Positions 45,694-53,509 of a stretch of DNA of 64,000 bases are shown one piece after another. Source of the stretch: Sedimentitalea sp041224545 (GTDB lineage: Bacteria > Pseudomonadota > Alphaproteobacteria > Rhodobacterales > Rhodobacteraceae); assembly GCF_041224545.1 (NCBI RefSeq), contig NZ_JBGFGP010000108.1:76469-140468 (forward strand), read 5' to 3'. Position 1 is the first letter of the stretch, and each line of letters begins with the position of its first letter. Made by a program: the position numbers and the translations under genes. The notes beneath the pieces are model-generated. The model worked only from the letters and a program-made list of their open reading frames with translations, made no database searches and was not told where the DNA came from.

Positions 45694-46391
45694 CGTGAAA
45701 CTCCGACGCGGCGGATCGCGAGGCCGGTGCGCCTGCCCTTTTCGTCAAGGGCAAAGGTTTCGCCGTCCTCCTCCTGCCAGTCGGATACGGAGCCGGCTTT
45801 CAGATGAAGATGGAAATCGGACGTCATGATATTGCTGAATCCCATTGACGGTTTGACCGCTTCGACGCGCCCTTGCCATGCCTGACTGAACCCGGACCTG
45901 CGCGCGGTGATCTCGACCTCCGCACCCTGCAACCCGTTCAGGAAAATATGGCCCGGATCCGTCTCCGGCTCTGACTGTTCCGACATATCCGACGGCCGGA
46001 GCGATCCGCGCGGCGATGCCGTGCTGCGACCGGCACCGCCAACTGCGCTCACAAACGGATCCGGACCGTCCATGCCTACGACAGCCACGACAGGCGCATC
46101 GCCGTCTGCGATAAATTCGATGCGCGGATATACCCTGCCCTGCATTTCCGAACCCGTATCAAACACCACGCCTGACAAGGCGGCCGGTTCGATCTTCGCA
46201 TCGTGACAGTCTCCGCCCAGCGTCACTTTACCATCGTGCACCGCAGCGGTTTCGACCAGCCCGATCCGTTCGTGCGTGACCCCGTTTTCCCGAAAGATCA
46301 CCATCAGCCTGCCCATCCCGGGCAGCCTCAGGAGAAGTTCTTCCGGCGTCACACCATTCAGATGCCAGCGTCCGCTTTCTGTCTGCGTCAT
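45690..46391 (-). CDS. HemS/ChuX-like protein of uncertain family
   Basis: A 233-residue soluble protein without signal peptide. LPGMGRLMVIFRENGVTHER then IGLVETAAVHDGKVTLGG recalls half of the HemS/HmuS fold (xxLGxVMxxTRNxxxVHExxG), and VYPRIEFIADGDAPVVAVVG fits the strand that follows. A proline- and serine-rich linker in the middle (ASPRGSLRPSDMSEQSEPE) leads to a C-terminal part that I do not recognise. Tight ATGA overlaps on both sides tie it to the transporter and ChaN-like genes. A cytosolic haem or tetrapyrrole carrier is an inference. Confidence 0.5.
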   Translation of the reverse strand: MTQTESGRWHLNGVTPEELLLRLPGMGRLMVIFRENGVTHERIGLVETAAVHDGKVTLGGDCHDAKIEPAALSGVVFDTGSEMQGRVYPRIEFIADGDAPVVAVVGMDGPDPFVSAVGGAGRSTASPRGSLRPSDMSEQSEPETDPGHIFLNGLQGAEVEITARRSGFSQAWQGRVEAVKPSMGFSNIMTSDFHLHLKAGSVSDWQEEDGETFALDEKGRRTGLAIRRVGVSR

Positions 46392-48109
46392 GCGGTTTTC
46401 CTTTCCATTCGGTCCTGCGGGCCAATCGCCCATCTGCGATAGGGTGCCAGTGCGTCAGGTGGACGATGCGCGACGCAGAGTATCGTCGCATCCGGCAATT
46501 CCTGCCGGATCAGGGTCATCAATGCCCGTTCAGCCGGCAGATCAAGCGCGCTGGTCGCTTCGTCCAACACGACCGATGCAGGTTTGTGGATCAGCAATCG
46601 CGCTATCGCCAACCGCTGCCTTTCGCCCATCGACAGGCCTTCGACGGTTTCGGCTCCGGGCTTGTTCAGCCCTTCGAGCCGGTGCGCCAATCCAACCTGG
46701 GTCAGGGCGGCGCGCAAACGGGTTTCGGGAATATCCGCGGGATCGGCTGGGTAGCAGGCCGCCGCCGTCAGGCTTTCGCCGAAGACCCGCGACACCTGCG
46801 GAAGCATGGTCATTCCGGGACCCGGGCTCACGATCGATCCCTCTCCATATCGCCACAATCCCGACAGGGCCGACAGAAGCGTCGTCTTGCCCGCCCCGGA
46901 CGGACCGGAGATCCAGACCCGGTCTCCGGACTTGATCACGATGTCTGGCACGGGCGCAAGCTGTCTGCCGTCGGGTGTAAACAATCGCAATCCGCGAATG
47001 TCCAATCCGCTGGCGGGTGCGTGTTCCCGTCGAATGGCACAGGGCACGCCGGGCATCGGCGCGGGATCGGCGGCATTGACAAACAGATCATCAAGACGCT
47101 GCGCCACGGCGGCAATCTCGGCCATTTCCCTGTAGTTGAAGATGAACCAGCTCAGCGTCGTCGCGACCGATGAAAAGGCCGAGGCCAGTTGCATCAGGCC
47201 ACCGAATGTCACCGCGCGTGCAAAATACGCGGGCAACGCAAAGAACAGCGGGATGCGCAGGATCGAGCGATAATAGGGTTTGACGAAAAGCCCCAATACA
47301 AATTCCCGTCCGATCAGGCGGTTCCAGTTGCCCCTGATCGCAGCAAAGAGATCGGCAAGACGCCGCCGCTCGGCCTCCTCTCCTTGGGCCTGGGCAATCT
47401 CGGTCGCGTTGTCCCGAATTTGCACCAGAGCATGCCGAAAATCGGCTTCGCGGCGTTCCTGTCTGAACACCAGCCCCTTGAGCGGCTTGCCCAGCAGATG
47501 TGTGATCAGGGTCGATCCGGCGACATAGATGAAGGCAAGCCAGACCATGTATCGGGGAATGGAAAAGTCGTTGCCGAAGATCGCAAATTCCAACGCGAAA
47601 TCCGAAAGGTTCCACAGGATCGTGACATAGGAACCGAGCGCCACGATATTGGTGATCACATCGACCGAGATCACCAGCAGGAGGCGGATGAAATTCCGGC
47701 AATCCTCGGCGATACGCTGATCGGGATTATCCACCGCCGCCGGGGATTGACCCGGTCGCAACCGCCAGTAGGCCGCGTTGTGCAGCCAGGTTCGCACGGC
47801 GGTATCGGTCAGACGTTCGCGCCAGAACAACAGCAACTTGTCGCGAAACCACTGTCCGAACAGGGCTGTGCCCGCCCAGACCCCGACCAGCCCGGCAAAG
47901 ATCCACAATTGCGCAATAGCGGCTGATACATCGAATTGTTCCAGCGCGTCGTAAAACGCCTTGGTCCAGGAAATCATGCGCACAGAAATCCAGACGGCGA
48001 GGAACTCGAGCCCGAGCACGATGGCATAGAGCGCAAACCCCTTCCAGCTGCGCGGGCCGAACGCCGCCCGTCCGAACAGCCGGACTATTGCCCCGAGAAA
48101 CCGTCGCAC
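46388..48109 (-). CDS. SbmA/BacA/Rv1819c-type ABC transporter with fused ATPase
   Basis: A 573-residue protein with an ABC_membrane_2-type transmembrane domain (about residues 20-330, typical DKLLLFWRERLTDTAVRTWL and NPDQRIAEDCRNF) fused to an ATPase. Walker A is ISGPSGAGKTTLLSAL, the signature GLSMGERQRLAIARLL and Walker B ASVVLDEATSALDLP. This is the YddA/Rv1819c arrangement. Related proteins import antimicrobial peptides and, for Rv1819c, cobalamin and other hydrophilic molecules. It lies five bases after the TonB receptor gene and overlaps the next gene, so it is the operon's inner-membrane step. Confidence 0.85.
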   Translation of the reverse strand: MRRFLGAIVRLFGRAAFGPRSWKGFALYAIVLGLEFLAVWISVRMISWTKAFYDALEQFDVSAAIAQLWIFAGLVGVWAGTALFGQWFRDKLLLFWRERLTDTAVRTWLHNAAYWRLRPGQSPAAVDNPDQRIAEDCRNFIRLLLVISVDVITNIVALGSYVTILWNLSDFALEFAIFGNDFSIPRYMVWLAFIYVAGSTLITHLLGKPLKGLVFRQERREADFRHALVQIRDNATEIAQAQGEEAERRRLADLFAAIRGNWNRLIGREFVLGLFVKPYYRSILRIPLFFALPAYFARAVTFGGLMQLASAFSSVATTLSWFIFNYREMAEIAAVAQRLDDLFVNAADPAPMPGVPCAIRREHAPASGLDIRGLRLFTPDGRQLAPVPDIVIKSGDRVWISGPSGAGKTTLLSALSGLWRYGEGSIVSPGPGMTMLPQVSRVFGESLTAAACYPADPADIPETRLRAALTQVGLAHRLEGLNKPGAETVEGLSMGERQRLAIARLLIHKPASVVLDEATSALDLPAERALMTLIRQELPDATILCVAHRPPDALAPYRRWAIGPQDRMERKTA

Positions 48110-48114
48110 CGGAG

Positions 48115-50373
48115 TCAGAATGCCATGTCGAAGGAAACGGTAAAGGTACGACCCGGCCCGGTCTGAAGTTCGATTGGATTGGACCGTGCGACCGCCGCCG
48201 ATGCGGATTGCGAATAGGTGGCCGCGTTCGCGGTAAAGTACCGCTTGTCAAAAACATTCTGGATACCAAAGTTCAGCACCCCGTTGGGGACGATCTCCCA
48301 ACTTGCGTAAAGATCCAGAAGCCCGTAACCGGCCGGTTTGAAATCATCCGGGTCCGCGGTGTCCGTCACGGCCGAGGCAAGCGTTGCGACCGCTTCGAGC
48401 GTCAGATCATATTGCGGAATATCCTGACGCAGGCTGATGACGGCGGTCAGCGGCGGGAGCGTGTGAGGCGTTTCGTCGGACTCGGGAGAGACCTGTTGGG
48501 TGCCCTTCTGCCACGACGCGGCAAATGTCACACCCAGATCATCCGAGAACGCCCAGGCTGCCTCGGCCTCGATCCCCCAGACATCGACAGTTGACAGGTT
48601 TCTGTAGGTGTACTGCCCTGTGCCCGGTATGTTGTAAAAGCTCTGGATGAAGTTGGAATAATCCGCCCGGAACGCGTTGACCGCGAAGAACCCGCTGTCA
48701 TATTCCCCGCGCAGGCCGATCTCATAGCTTTCCACTTCCTCCGGTTCGAGATTTGGTGCCGGGATCAGATCGAAGAACGTACCGGGCAGCGATGTGTAAA
48801 GCTGCTGCGCCGTCGGCATCTTGAACCCTTCGCCGTATTTTCCCCAGACCGAATAGGTGTCGTTAAACCGATAGATCGCCCCGAGACTCTTGAGCAGTTT
48901 GCTGTCTTCTCGCACGCGGGGTTCAAGTCCGGGAACATATTGATAATCGGCGTTGGGATTTGGCGTGATCTTGTAGGTCGCATAGCGCAAGCCCGGGGTA
49001 AGCTCGAACCGGCCGTCGCCAAACACGATCCGGTCCTGCAGGAACAGGTCGGCCCGTCGCGTTTCGGAATCGGAAAAGTTGAAGCCACCTGCACGGGATT
49101 CGTCTGTTACGCCTGTCGTCAGGTTGGTTTCGACATCGCGGCGGGAATATTCGGTCGAGGCAAGATCGCCGTCAAAACCATAGATGACATTGTGTTCTGT
49201 CTGGCCCGTCGTGAAGGTCGAGTAAGCCTGCACATCGAGTTCGATGAAATCTTCCTGATAGCTCAGGTAATCCTGCGTCCGAATGTCGTCGCCCGCCGGC
49301 GACCGGGACAATTCGGTGCCAGAGCGGTCATAGCCATAGGGCGAGTAGGCCAGCACGGTCCGGACGGACTCGACAAAACCGGAATCGGGCGTCCAGGTGT
49401 GTTCGATCGCGTAGCGTTCCCGCGTCAGATCAAGCAGCCTGTTCTTGCTGGTAATGATCTCGCCCGTCGGCAGACCCGTGAAGGATGAATATTGCGGGCC
49501 AAGGAGATAATTCTGCTGAACGCTGGTTTCACGTTGCATCACATCGGCGGTAAACTCGAACCGGTGCCGGGTGTCCGGGGTCCAGACCATCTTGGCCAGC
49601 AGGCGGTCAATGGATGTGTCGGTCGGGTCGAATTCGTTGCAGGGCGTCGCGCCCCAGTCCAGATTGCGCGGACATCCATAGATGCCCCCGTCTGCCTCGG
49701 CATTGGACAGGGTCGGTTCGCTTGCCTCGTCATGGGCAAGACTCAACAGAACCTCGACCGTCGGCGAGAACCGCTGCGCATAGCTGAATGACATCGACGC
49801 GCCCGAGTCAAACGAATCGTAGGCGAGCCGGCCCTCCAGACCCTGATCGCGACCCTCGAGGATGTCCTCGGGATCGATCGTCTCGAACGCGACCACCCCG
49901 CCAAGCGCATCAGACCCCCAAAGGACCGATGCCGGACCGCGAAAGACCTCGACCTGCTTGACGAAATTCATGTCTACATAGTCGCGCGTCCCGTCGATGA
50001 TGCTTTCCGCAACCCGAGAGCCGTCCACCTGCAATTGCACCCGATTGCCGCCCACGCCACGAATATTGATGCCGCCGAATGTGCTGAAGGGATCGGCCGA
50101 TGTCGTCTGCCGACCTGCGGTCACGCCGGGGATCGTACGCGTCAACTCGCCGAAATCCGTAATGCCGCGTTCCTTGATCTCCTCGCCTTCGATGACGGTG
50201 ATATTGGCCGGAACGTCGAGAACCGTGCTTTCTTCGCGGTTGCCTTTCACGATGATCGGATCGAGTGTGAACGCTACGTTCTCATCCTCCTGCGCGCTTG
50301 CCGGGAAAGAGGAAAATGGCACCAGGGCGGTTGTTGCGCACAGAAACAGGCGCATCCAAGAGGGTTTCGACAT
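48115..50373 (-). CDS. TonB-dependent outer-membrane receptor (haem-type)
   Basis: A 752-residue receptor. A signal peptide ends near FPASAQ; the TonB box region is LDPIIVKG. The plug shows FGELTRTIPGVTAG, FGGINIRGVGGNRVQLQVDG and EVFRGPASVLWGSDALGGVV, and the barrel ends in phenylalanine. The family is haemoglobin/transferrin-like. A degenerate haem-receptor motif is visible as GEGFKMPTAQQLY and APNLEPEE, but the histidine between them is missing, so haem as the ligand is unproven. First gene of the operon; ATG 50373 is chosen, with an in-frame alternative at 50385. Confidence 0.87.
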   Translation of the reverse strand: MSKPSWMRLFLCATTALVPFSSFPASAQEDENVAFTLDPIIVKGNREESTVLDVPANITVIEGEEIKERGITDFGELTRTIPGVTAGRQTTSADPFSTFGGINIRGVGGNRVQLQVDGSRVAESIIDGTRDYVDMNFVKQVEVFRGPASVLWGSDALGGVVAFETIDPEDILEGRDQGLEGRLAYDSFDSGASMSFSYAQRFSPTVEVLLSLAHDEASEPTLSNAEADGGIYGCPRNLDWGATPCNEFDPTDTSIDRLLAKMVWTPDTRHRFEFTADVMQRETSVQQNYLLGPQYSSFTGLPTGEIITSKNRLLDLTRERYAIEHTWTPDSGFVESVRTVLAYSPYGYDRSGTELSRSPAGDDIRTQDYLSYQEDFIELDVQAYSTFTTGQTEHNVIYGFDGDLASTEYSRRDVETNLTTGVTDESRAGGFNFSDSETRRADLFLQDRIVFGDGRFELTPGLRYATYKITPNPNADYQYVPGLEPRVREDSKLLKSLGAIYRFNDTYSVWGKYGEGFKMPTAQQLYTSLPGTFFDLIPAPNLEPEEVESYEIGLRGEYDSGFFAVNAFRADYSNFIQSFYNIPGTGQYTYRNLSTVDVWGIEAEAAWAFSDDLGVTFAASWQKGTQQVSPESDETPHTLPPLTAVISLRQDIPQYDLTLEAVATLASAVTDTADPDDFKPAGYGLLDLYASWEIVPNGVLNFGIQNVFDKRYFTANAATYSQSASAAVARSNPIELQTGPGRTFTVSFDMAF

Positions 50374-50385
50374 GAGGTCTCTCAA

Positions 50386-50756
50386 AGCTGAATTTGCGGA
50401 AGTTGGCTGGCGCTCGAGAGGCTCGCGACGTCATGAACGATGCAATTACGTTCAGGGCGTGATACATAACTATTTTAGTCAGGTATGCAAGCCTGTCGTT
50501 TAATCCCGTTGAACCGCTTGAAGTTTAGCTTTGAATTGGAACTGGACACTACCGCTTGGCAGAACGGAAGACAGGTCGGTTTTGTGGCGGCTGCCGCCTT
50601 GGTCGATGAACCGAGCGGCGCGCTTTGTTGATCGCCATCGATCAGAACGGCTCTTGGTTTCCGCACGCTTGCATATCGTCATGCCGGATCGCGTCAAATC
50701 ACGCCCGTCCACGGTTTGTGTCCGGGTTCAGAAGGTCGTTACAGCGTCAGCCGCGA
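50386..50756. other. intergenic region upstream of the TonB receptor
   Basis: About 370 bases without a recognised gene, between the receptor start and the 3' end of the sulfatase gene. It holds the receptor promoter described at 50463-50490. The rest contains only short unsupported frames. Confidence 0.5.
50463..50490 (-). promoter_or_regulatory. receptor-operon promoter with iron-box-like dyad
   Basis: On the minus strand TTGCAT (50490-50485), a 16-base spacer and TATGTA (50468-50463) form a sigma70-like promoter. The spacer holds TGACTAAAATAGTTA (50481-50467), an inverted repeat with TGA-N9-TTA ends, one base away from the RirA iron-responsive box TGA-N9-TCA. Iron repression is inferred. 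Confidence 0.55.
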
Positions 50757-52400
50757 TCAGGATGTATTGCCATCTTTCGTGTCGTCGGCCTGCGCTGCGC
50801 CTAGGACTTCGTGCAGCTCAGCTTCGTTTCGATACCCGATCAGGATGCCGGACCGTGCCTCTCCGCGTATCGTGTCACGCGCGGCGATCCACGCGTCCGA
50901 CCGGGTCGTGCGCTGCGACGTTCGCCGCGCCCAGTCGAACAACAATCTTTCCAGCCGGGCGATCTCGTCCGACCGGGCCGGATCGTTCCCCAGATCGGCC
51001 AATTCGTCGGGGTCGTTCTGCAGGTCGAAAAGCATCGGGCGGAATCCTTCGGCAAGGATGAATTTCCAGCGCCCGTCGAACAGCATCGTCAGCCTGGCGT
51101 CCTTGACCTGCACGCCAAGCCGCCGCCGGACATCGCGCATGGAATAATCATATTCGGAAATGACAAAGTCGCGCAGGCTGTCGACCTGCCCGTGCAGGAT
51201 CGGCAGCAGCGATTTCCCCTCGAGGATATGCGGTACCGGGTCGCCGCCGAAATAATCCAGGAATGTCGGTGCGAGATCGATTGCCTCGACCAGCGCGTGG
51301 GATTTCAGCCCGCGCGTGGCATCCGCTGCGGAAGACGGATCCACAATGATGAGGGGAATACGCGACGACGCATCGTGAAACAGTTCCTTTTCGCCCATCC
51401 AGTGATCACCGAGATAATCTCCGTGGTCCGAGGTGAAAACGATCATCGTTTCATCGGTCAGGCCCTGTTCGTCCAGAAATGTCATCAACCGGCCCATCTG
51501 GTCGTCGATCTGCTTGATCAATCCCATATAGGCCGTCAATACGCGGGTCCGGGCAGTGGCATCGCAAAATGCCCGGCTGACCCGTTCCTGCATGAAAGCG
51601 CCATAGACGGGGTGCGGGTCGGCAAGCTCGTCCTCGCTGCGCACCGGGTCCAGATGCGTCTCGGGACCATACATGTCATGATAGGGTGCCGGAACGATAT
51701 AGGGCCAGTGCGGCTTGATGAAACTCAGATGCAGGCACCAGGGCGTGTCGCCGGCCTCGCGGATGAAATCCATCGCGCGGCCGGTGATATAGGGTGTTTC
51801 GCTCTCTTCGTCTGCGGCGCGGGCGGGCTTGTCGGCATTTTCCATGAACCAGCCGCTGAGGATGTTGCCATCCTCGTCCTCGGCGCTGTTGGCAACGCTG
51901 TTCCACGGGTTCTCGTCCGGCCAGCCGTGCTGTTTCATGAAGGTGTCATAAGCCTGGTTGCGCGGGTAGCGCGGCCCGTCGGGGTGGAGCCCGTCTTCGC
52001 GCTCGAAAGGTTCGAACCCGCATTCGGAGACCAGTGCCCCGATTTCGCTGTCAGGCGCCAGGCCGAGGCGCTTCATACCCTCGACATCCGCCGTCATGTG
52101 GGTCTTGCCGCAGAGGGCGGTCCGCACGCCAATGCGCCGCAGATGATCGCCCAGGGTCATTTCTCCGACCTTGAGCGGGATCCCGTTCCAGGTGGAGCCA
52201 TGAGAGCTGACATATCGCCCGGTATAGAAAGACATCCGCGACGGGCCACAGATCGGCGACTGGACATAGGCGCGATCGAACAGGACGCCACGTTCGGCGA
52301 GGCGGTCGATATTCGGCGTATGCAGATGCGGATGTCCGGTACAGGACAGGTAATCCCAGCGAAGCTGGTCGCACATGATGAAGAGAACGTTCTTGGGCAT
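50757..52400 (-). CDS. sulfatase / phosphonate monoester hydrolase family enzyme
   Basis: A 547-residue alkaline-phosphatase-superfamily hydrolase. NVLFIMCDQLRWDYLSCTGH carries the metal-binding aspartates; SPICGPSRMSFYTGRYV contains the CxPxR sulfatase signature, whose cysteine becomes formylglycine. FTSDHGDYLGDHWM is the second metal motif. No signal peptide is seen, so it is probably cytosolic, as for phosphonate monoester hydrolases. The ATG at 52400 is preferred over an upstream TTG at 52433. It lies 55 bases after a TAXI binding-protein gene and would act on the imported compound. Confidence 0.85.
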   Translation of the reverse strand: MPKNVLFIMCDQLRWDYLSCTGHPHLHTPNIDRLAERGVLFDRAYVQSPICGPSRMSFYTGRYVSSHGSTWNGIPLKVGEMTLGDHLRRIGVRTALCGKTHMTADVEGMKRLGLAPDSEIGALVSECGFEPFEREDGLHPDGPRYPRNQAYDTFMKQHGWPDENPWNSVANSAEDEDGNILSGWFMENADKPARAADEESETPYITGRAMDFIREAGDTPWCLHLSFIKPHWPYIVPAPYHDMYGPETHLDPVRSEDELADPHPVYGAFMQERVSRAFCDATARTRVLTAYMGLIKQIDDQMGRLMTFLDEQGLTDETMIVFTSDHGDYLGDHWMGEKELFHDASSRIPLIIVDPSSAADATRGLKSHALVEAIDLAPTFLDYFGGDPVPHILEGKSLLPILHGQVDSLRDFVISEYDYSMRDVRRRLGVQVKDARLTMLFDGRWKFILAEGFRPMLFDLQNDPDELADLGNDPARSDEIARLERLLFDWARRTSQRTTRSDAWIAARDTIRGEARSGILIGYRNEAELHEVLGAAQADDTKDGNTS

Positions 52401-52455
52401 TGGATGAACCACCTGAAGTGTTGGCCGGGACAATCAGGCCCCGGCCGGGGACGGG

Positions 52456-53487
52456 TTATAAACGGCCGGCGTCCGGGATTTCCACGCCAAGCTCTTCGAG
52501 CGCCCGCAACGCGCCCGGATGAAGTGGCAGGTTCAGGTCTGCCACCGCCGCTTCGGGGGTGATAGCCTGCAACCAGGGCGCTCCGTCGCGCATCTCGGCC
52601 ACACCGTCATAGAAGGTCTTTGTCATCTCATAGATCATCGTTTCGTCGGCGGTTTCATTGGTGACGATCCCCACGGTCACCCGCAGTGTCGTGGTGTCGC
52701 TCTCATTCACCTGGTTGTCGCCATAGGTGCCCGCAGGCAACGTGCCAAAACCGAAACCCGGACGGGCCGCCAGCGCCTTGACCGCCTCGGTTTCAAGCTG
52801 CTCTTGCGGGATGCCGAGAAAGCGGATCGCGTTGGTCACGGCGATCTGGGTCAGCACCGGGCTGGGCGCATTGGTGGGGTTGCAATAGACGTCGAGATTG
52901 CCGTCCTGGAATGCCGCCGCCGCGGCATCCCAGCCAAGCTTGACCGCCTCGAAGTCGGTGCCCGCCTCGAGTCCGGCAACCTGTTTGAACAGGCCGGCCA
53001 TTGTGGCATAGGCCGCCCCGCCCGGAGGTCCGAGAAAGACGCGCTTGCCCTTGACCTGATCCAGCGTGGTGATGCCCGAGGACTCGTAGACAGCGATATG
53101 GTAGACACCCATCGGAAAGTTCAGAACGGTGCGAAGCTTCTTGACCAGTTCCGGCGCCTGATCGATCTTTTCGTACATGGCTTTCTGATTGGTCATCAAG
53201 GCGTGGATCGCGGGCGAGGACATGCAGAATGCGGTCTTGCCCATCGCCACTTCGAGCACATGACGGGTGGCGGCACCGGTGGCGTTGACCTGTATCTCGT
53301 AATCCGGGAGCTCACGATTGATGATGTTGGCAAAGGTCGTCATCACGAGATTCGGGCTGGTGCCCGGACCCAGCGTGGACATGCGCAACAGTTCCTTGGC
53401 CAGCGCGGCGCGCGGCAGCATGCCAAGGGTCGCGGCAGCGGCAGTGCCCGCCAGTATGGAACGGCGGCTGAGTTTGGTGGCATTCAT
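52456..53487 (-). CDS. TAXI-family TRAP transporter solute-binding protein
   Basis: A 343-residue periplasmic receptor. A Tat-like signal (LSRRSILAGTAAAATLGMLP) precedes RMSTLGPGTSPNLVMTTFAN and the TAXI fold with GATRHVLEVAMGKTAFCMSS. It delivers its ligand to the neighbouring fused permease. RBS AAGGAGGAG lies eight bases before the ATG. Confidence 0.9.
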   Translation of the reverse strand: MNATKLSRRSILAGTAAAATLGMLPRAALAKELLRMSTLGPGTSPNLVMTTFANIINRELPDYEIQVNATGAATRHVLEVAMGKTAFCMSSPAIHALMTNQKAMYEKIDQAPELVKKLRTVLNFPMGVYHIAVYESSGITTLDQVKGKRVFLGPPGGAAYATMAGLFKQVAGLEAGTDFEAVKLGWDAAAAAFQDGNLDVYCNPTNAPSPVLTQIAVTNAIRFLGIPQEQLETEAVKALAARPGFGFGTLPAGTYGDNQVNESDTTTLRVTVGIVTNETADETMIYEMTKTFYDGVAEMRDGAPWLQAITPEAAVADLNLPLHPGALRALEELGVEIPDAGRL

Positions 53488-53509
53488 GGGTGAGGTCTCC
53501 TCCTTGACT

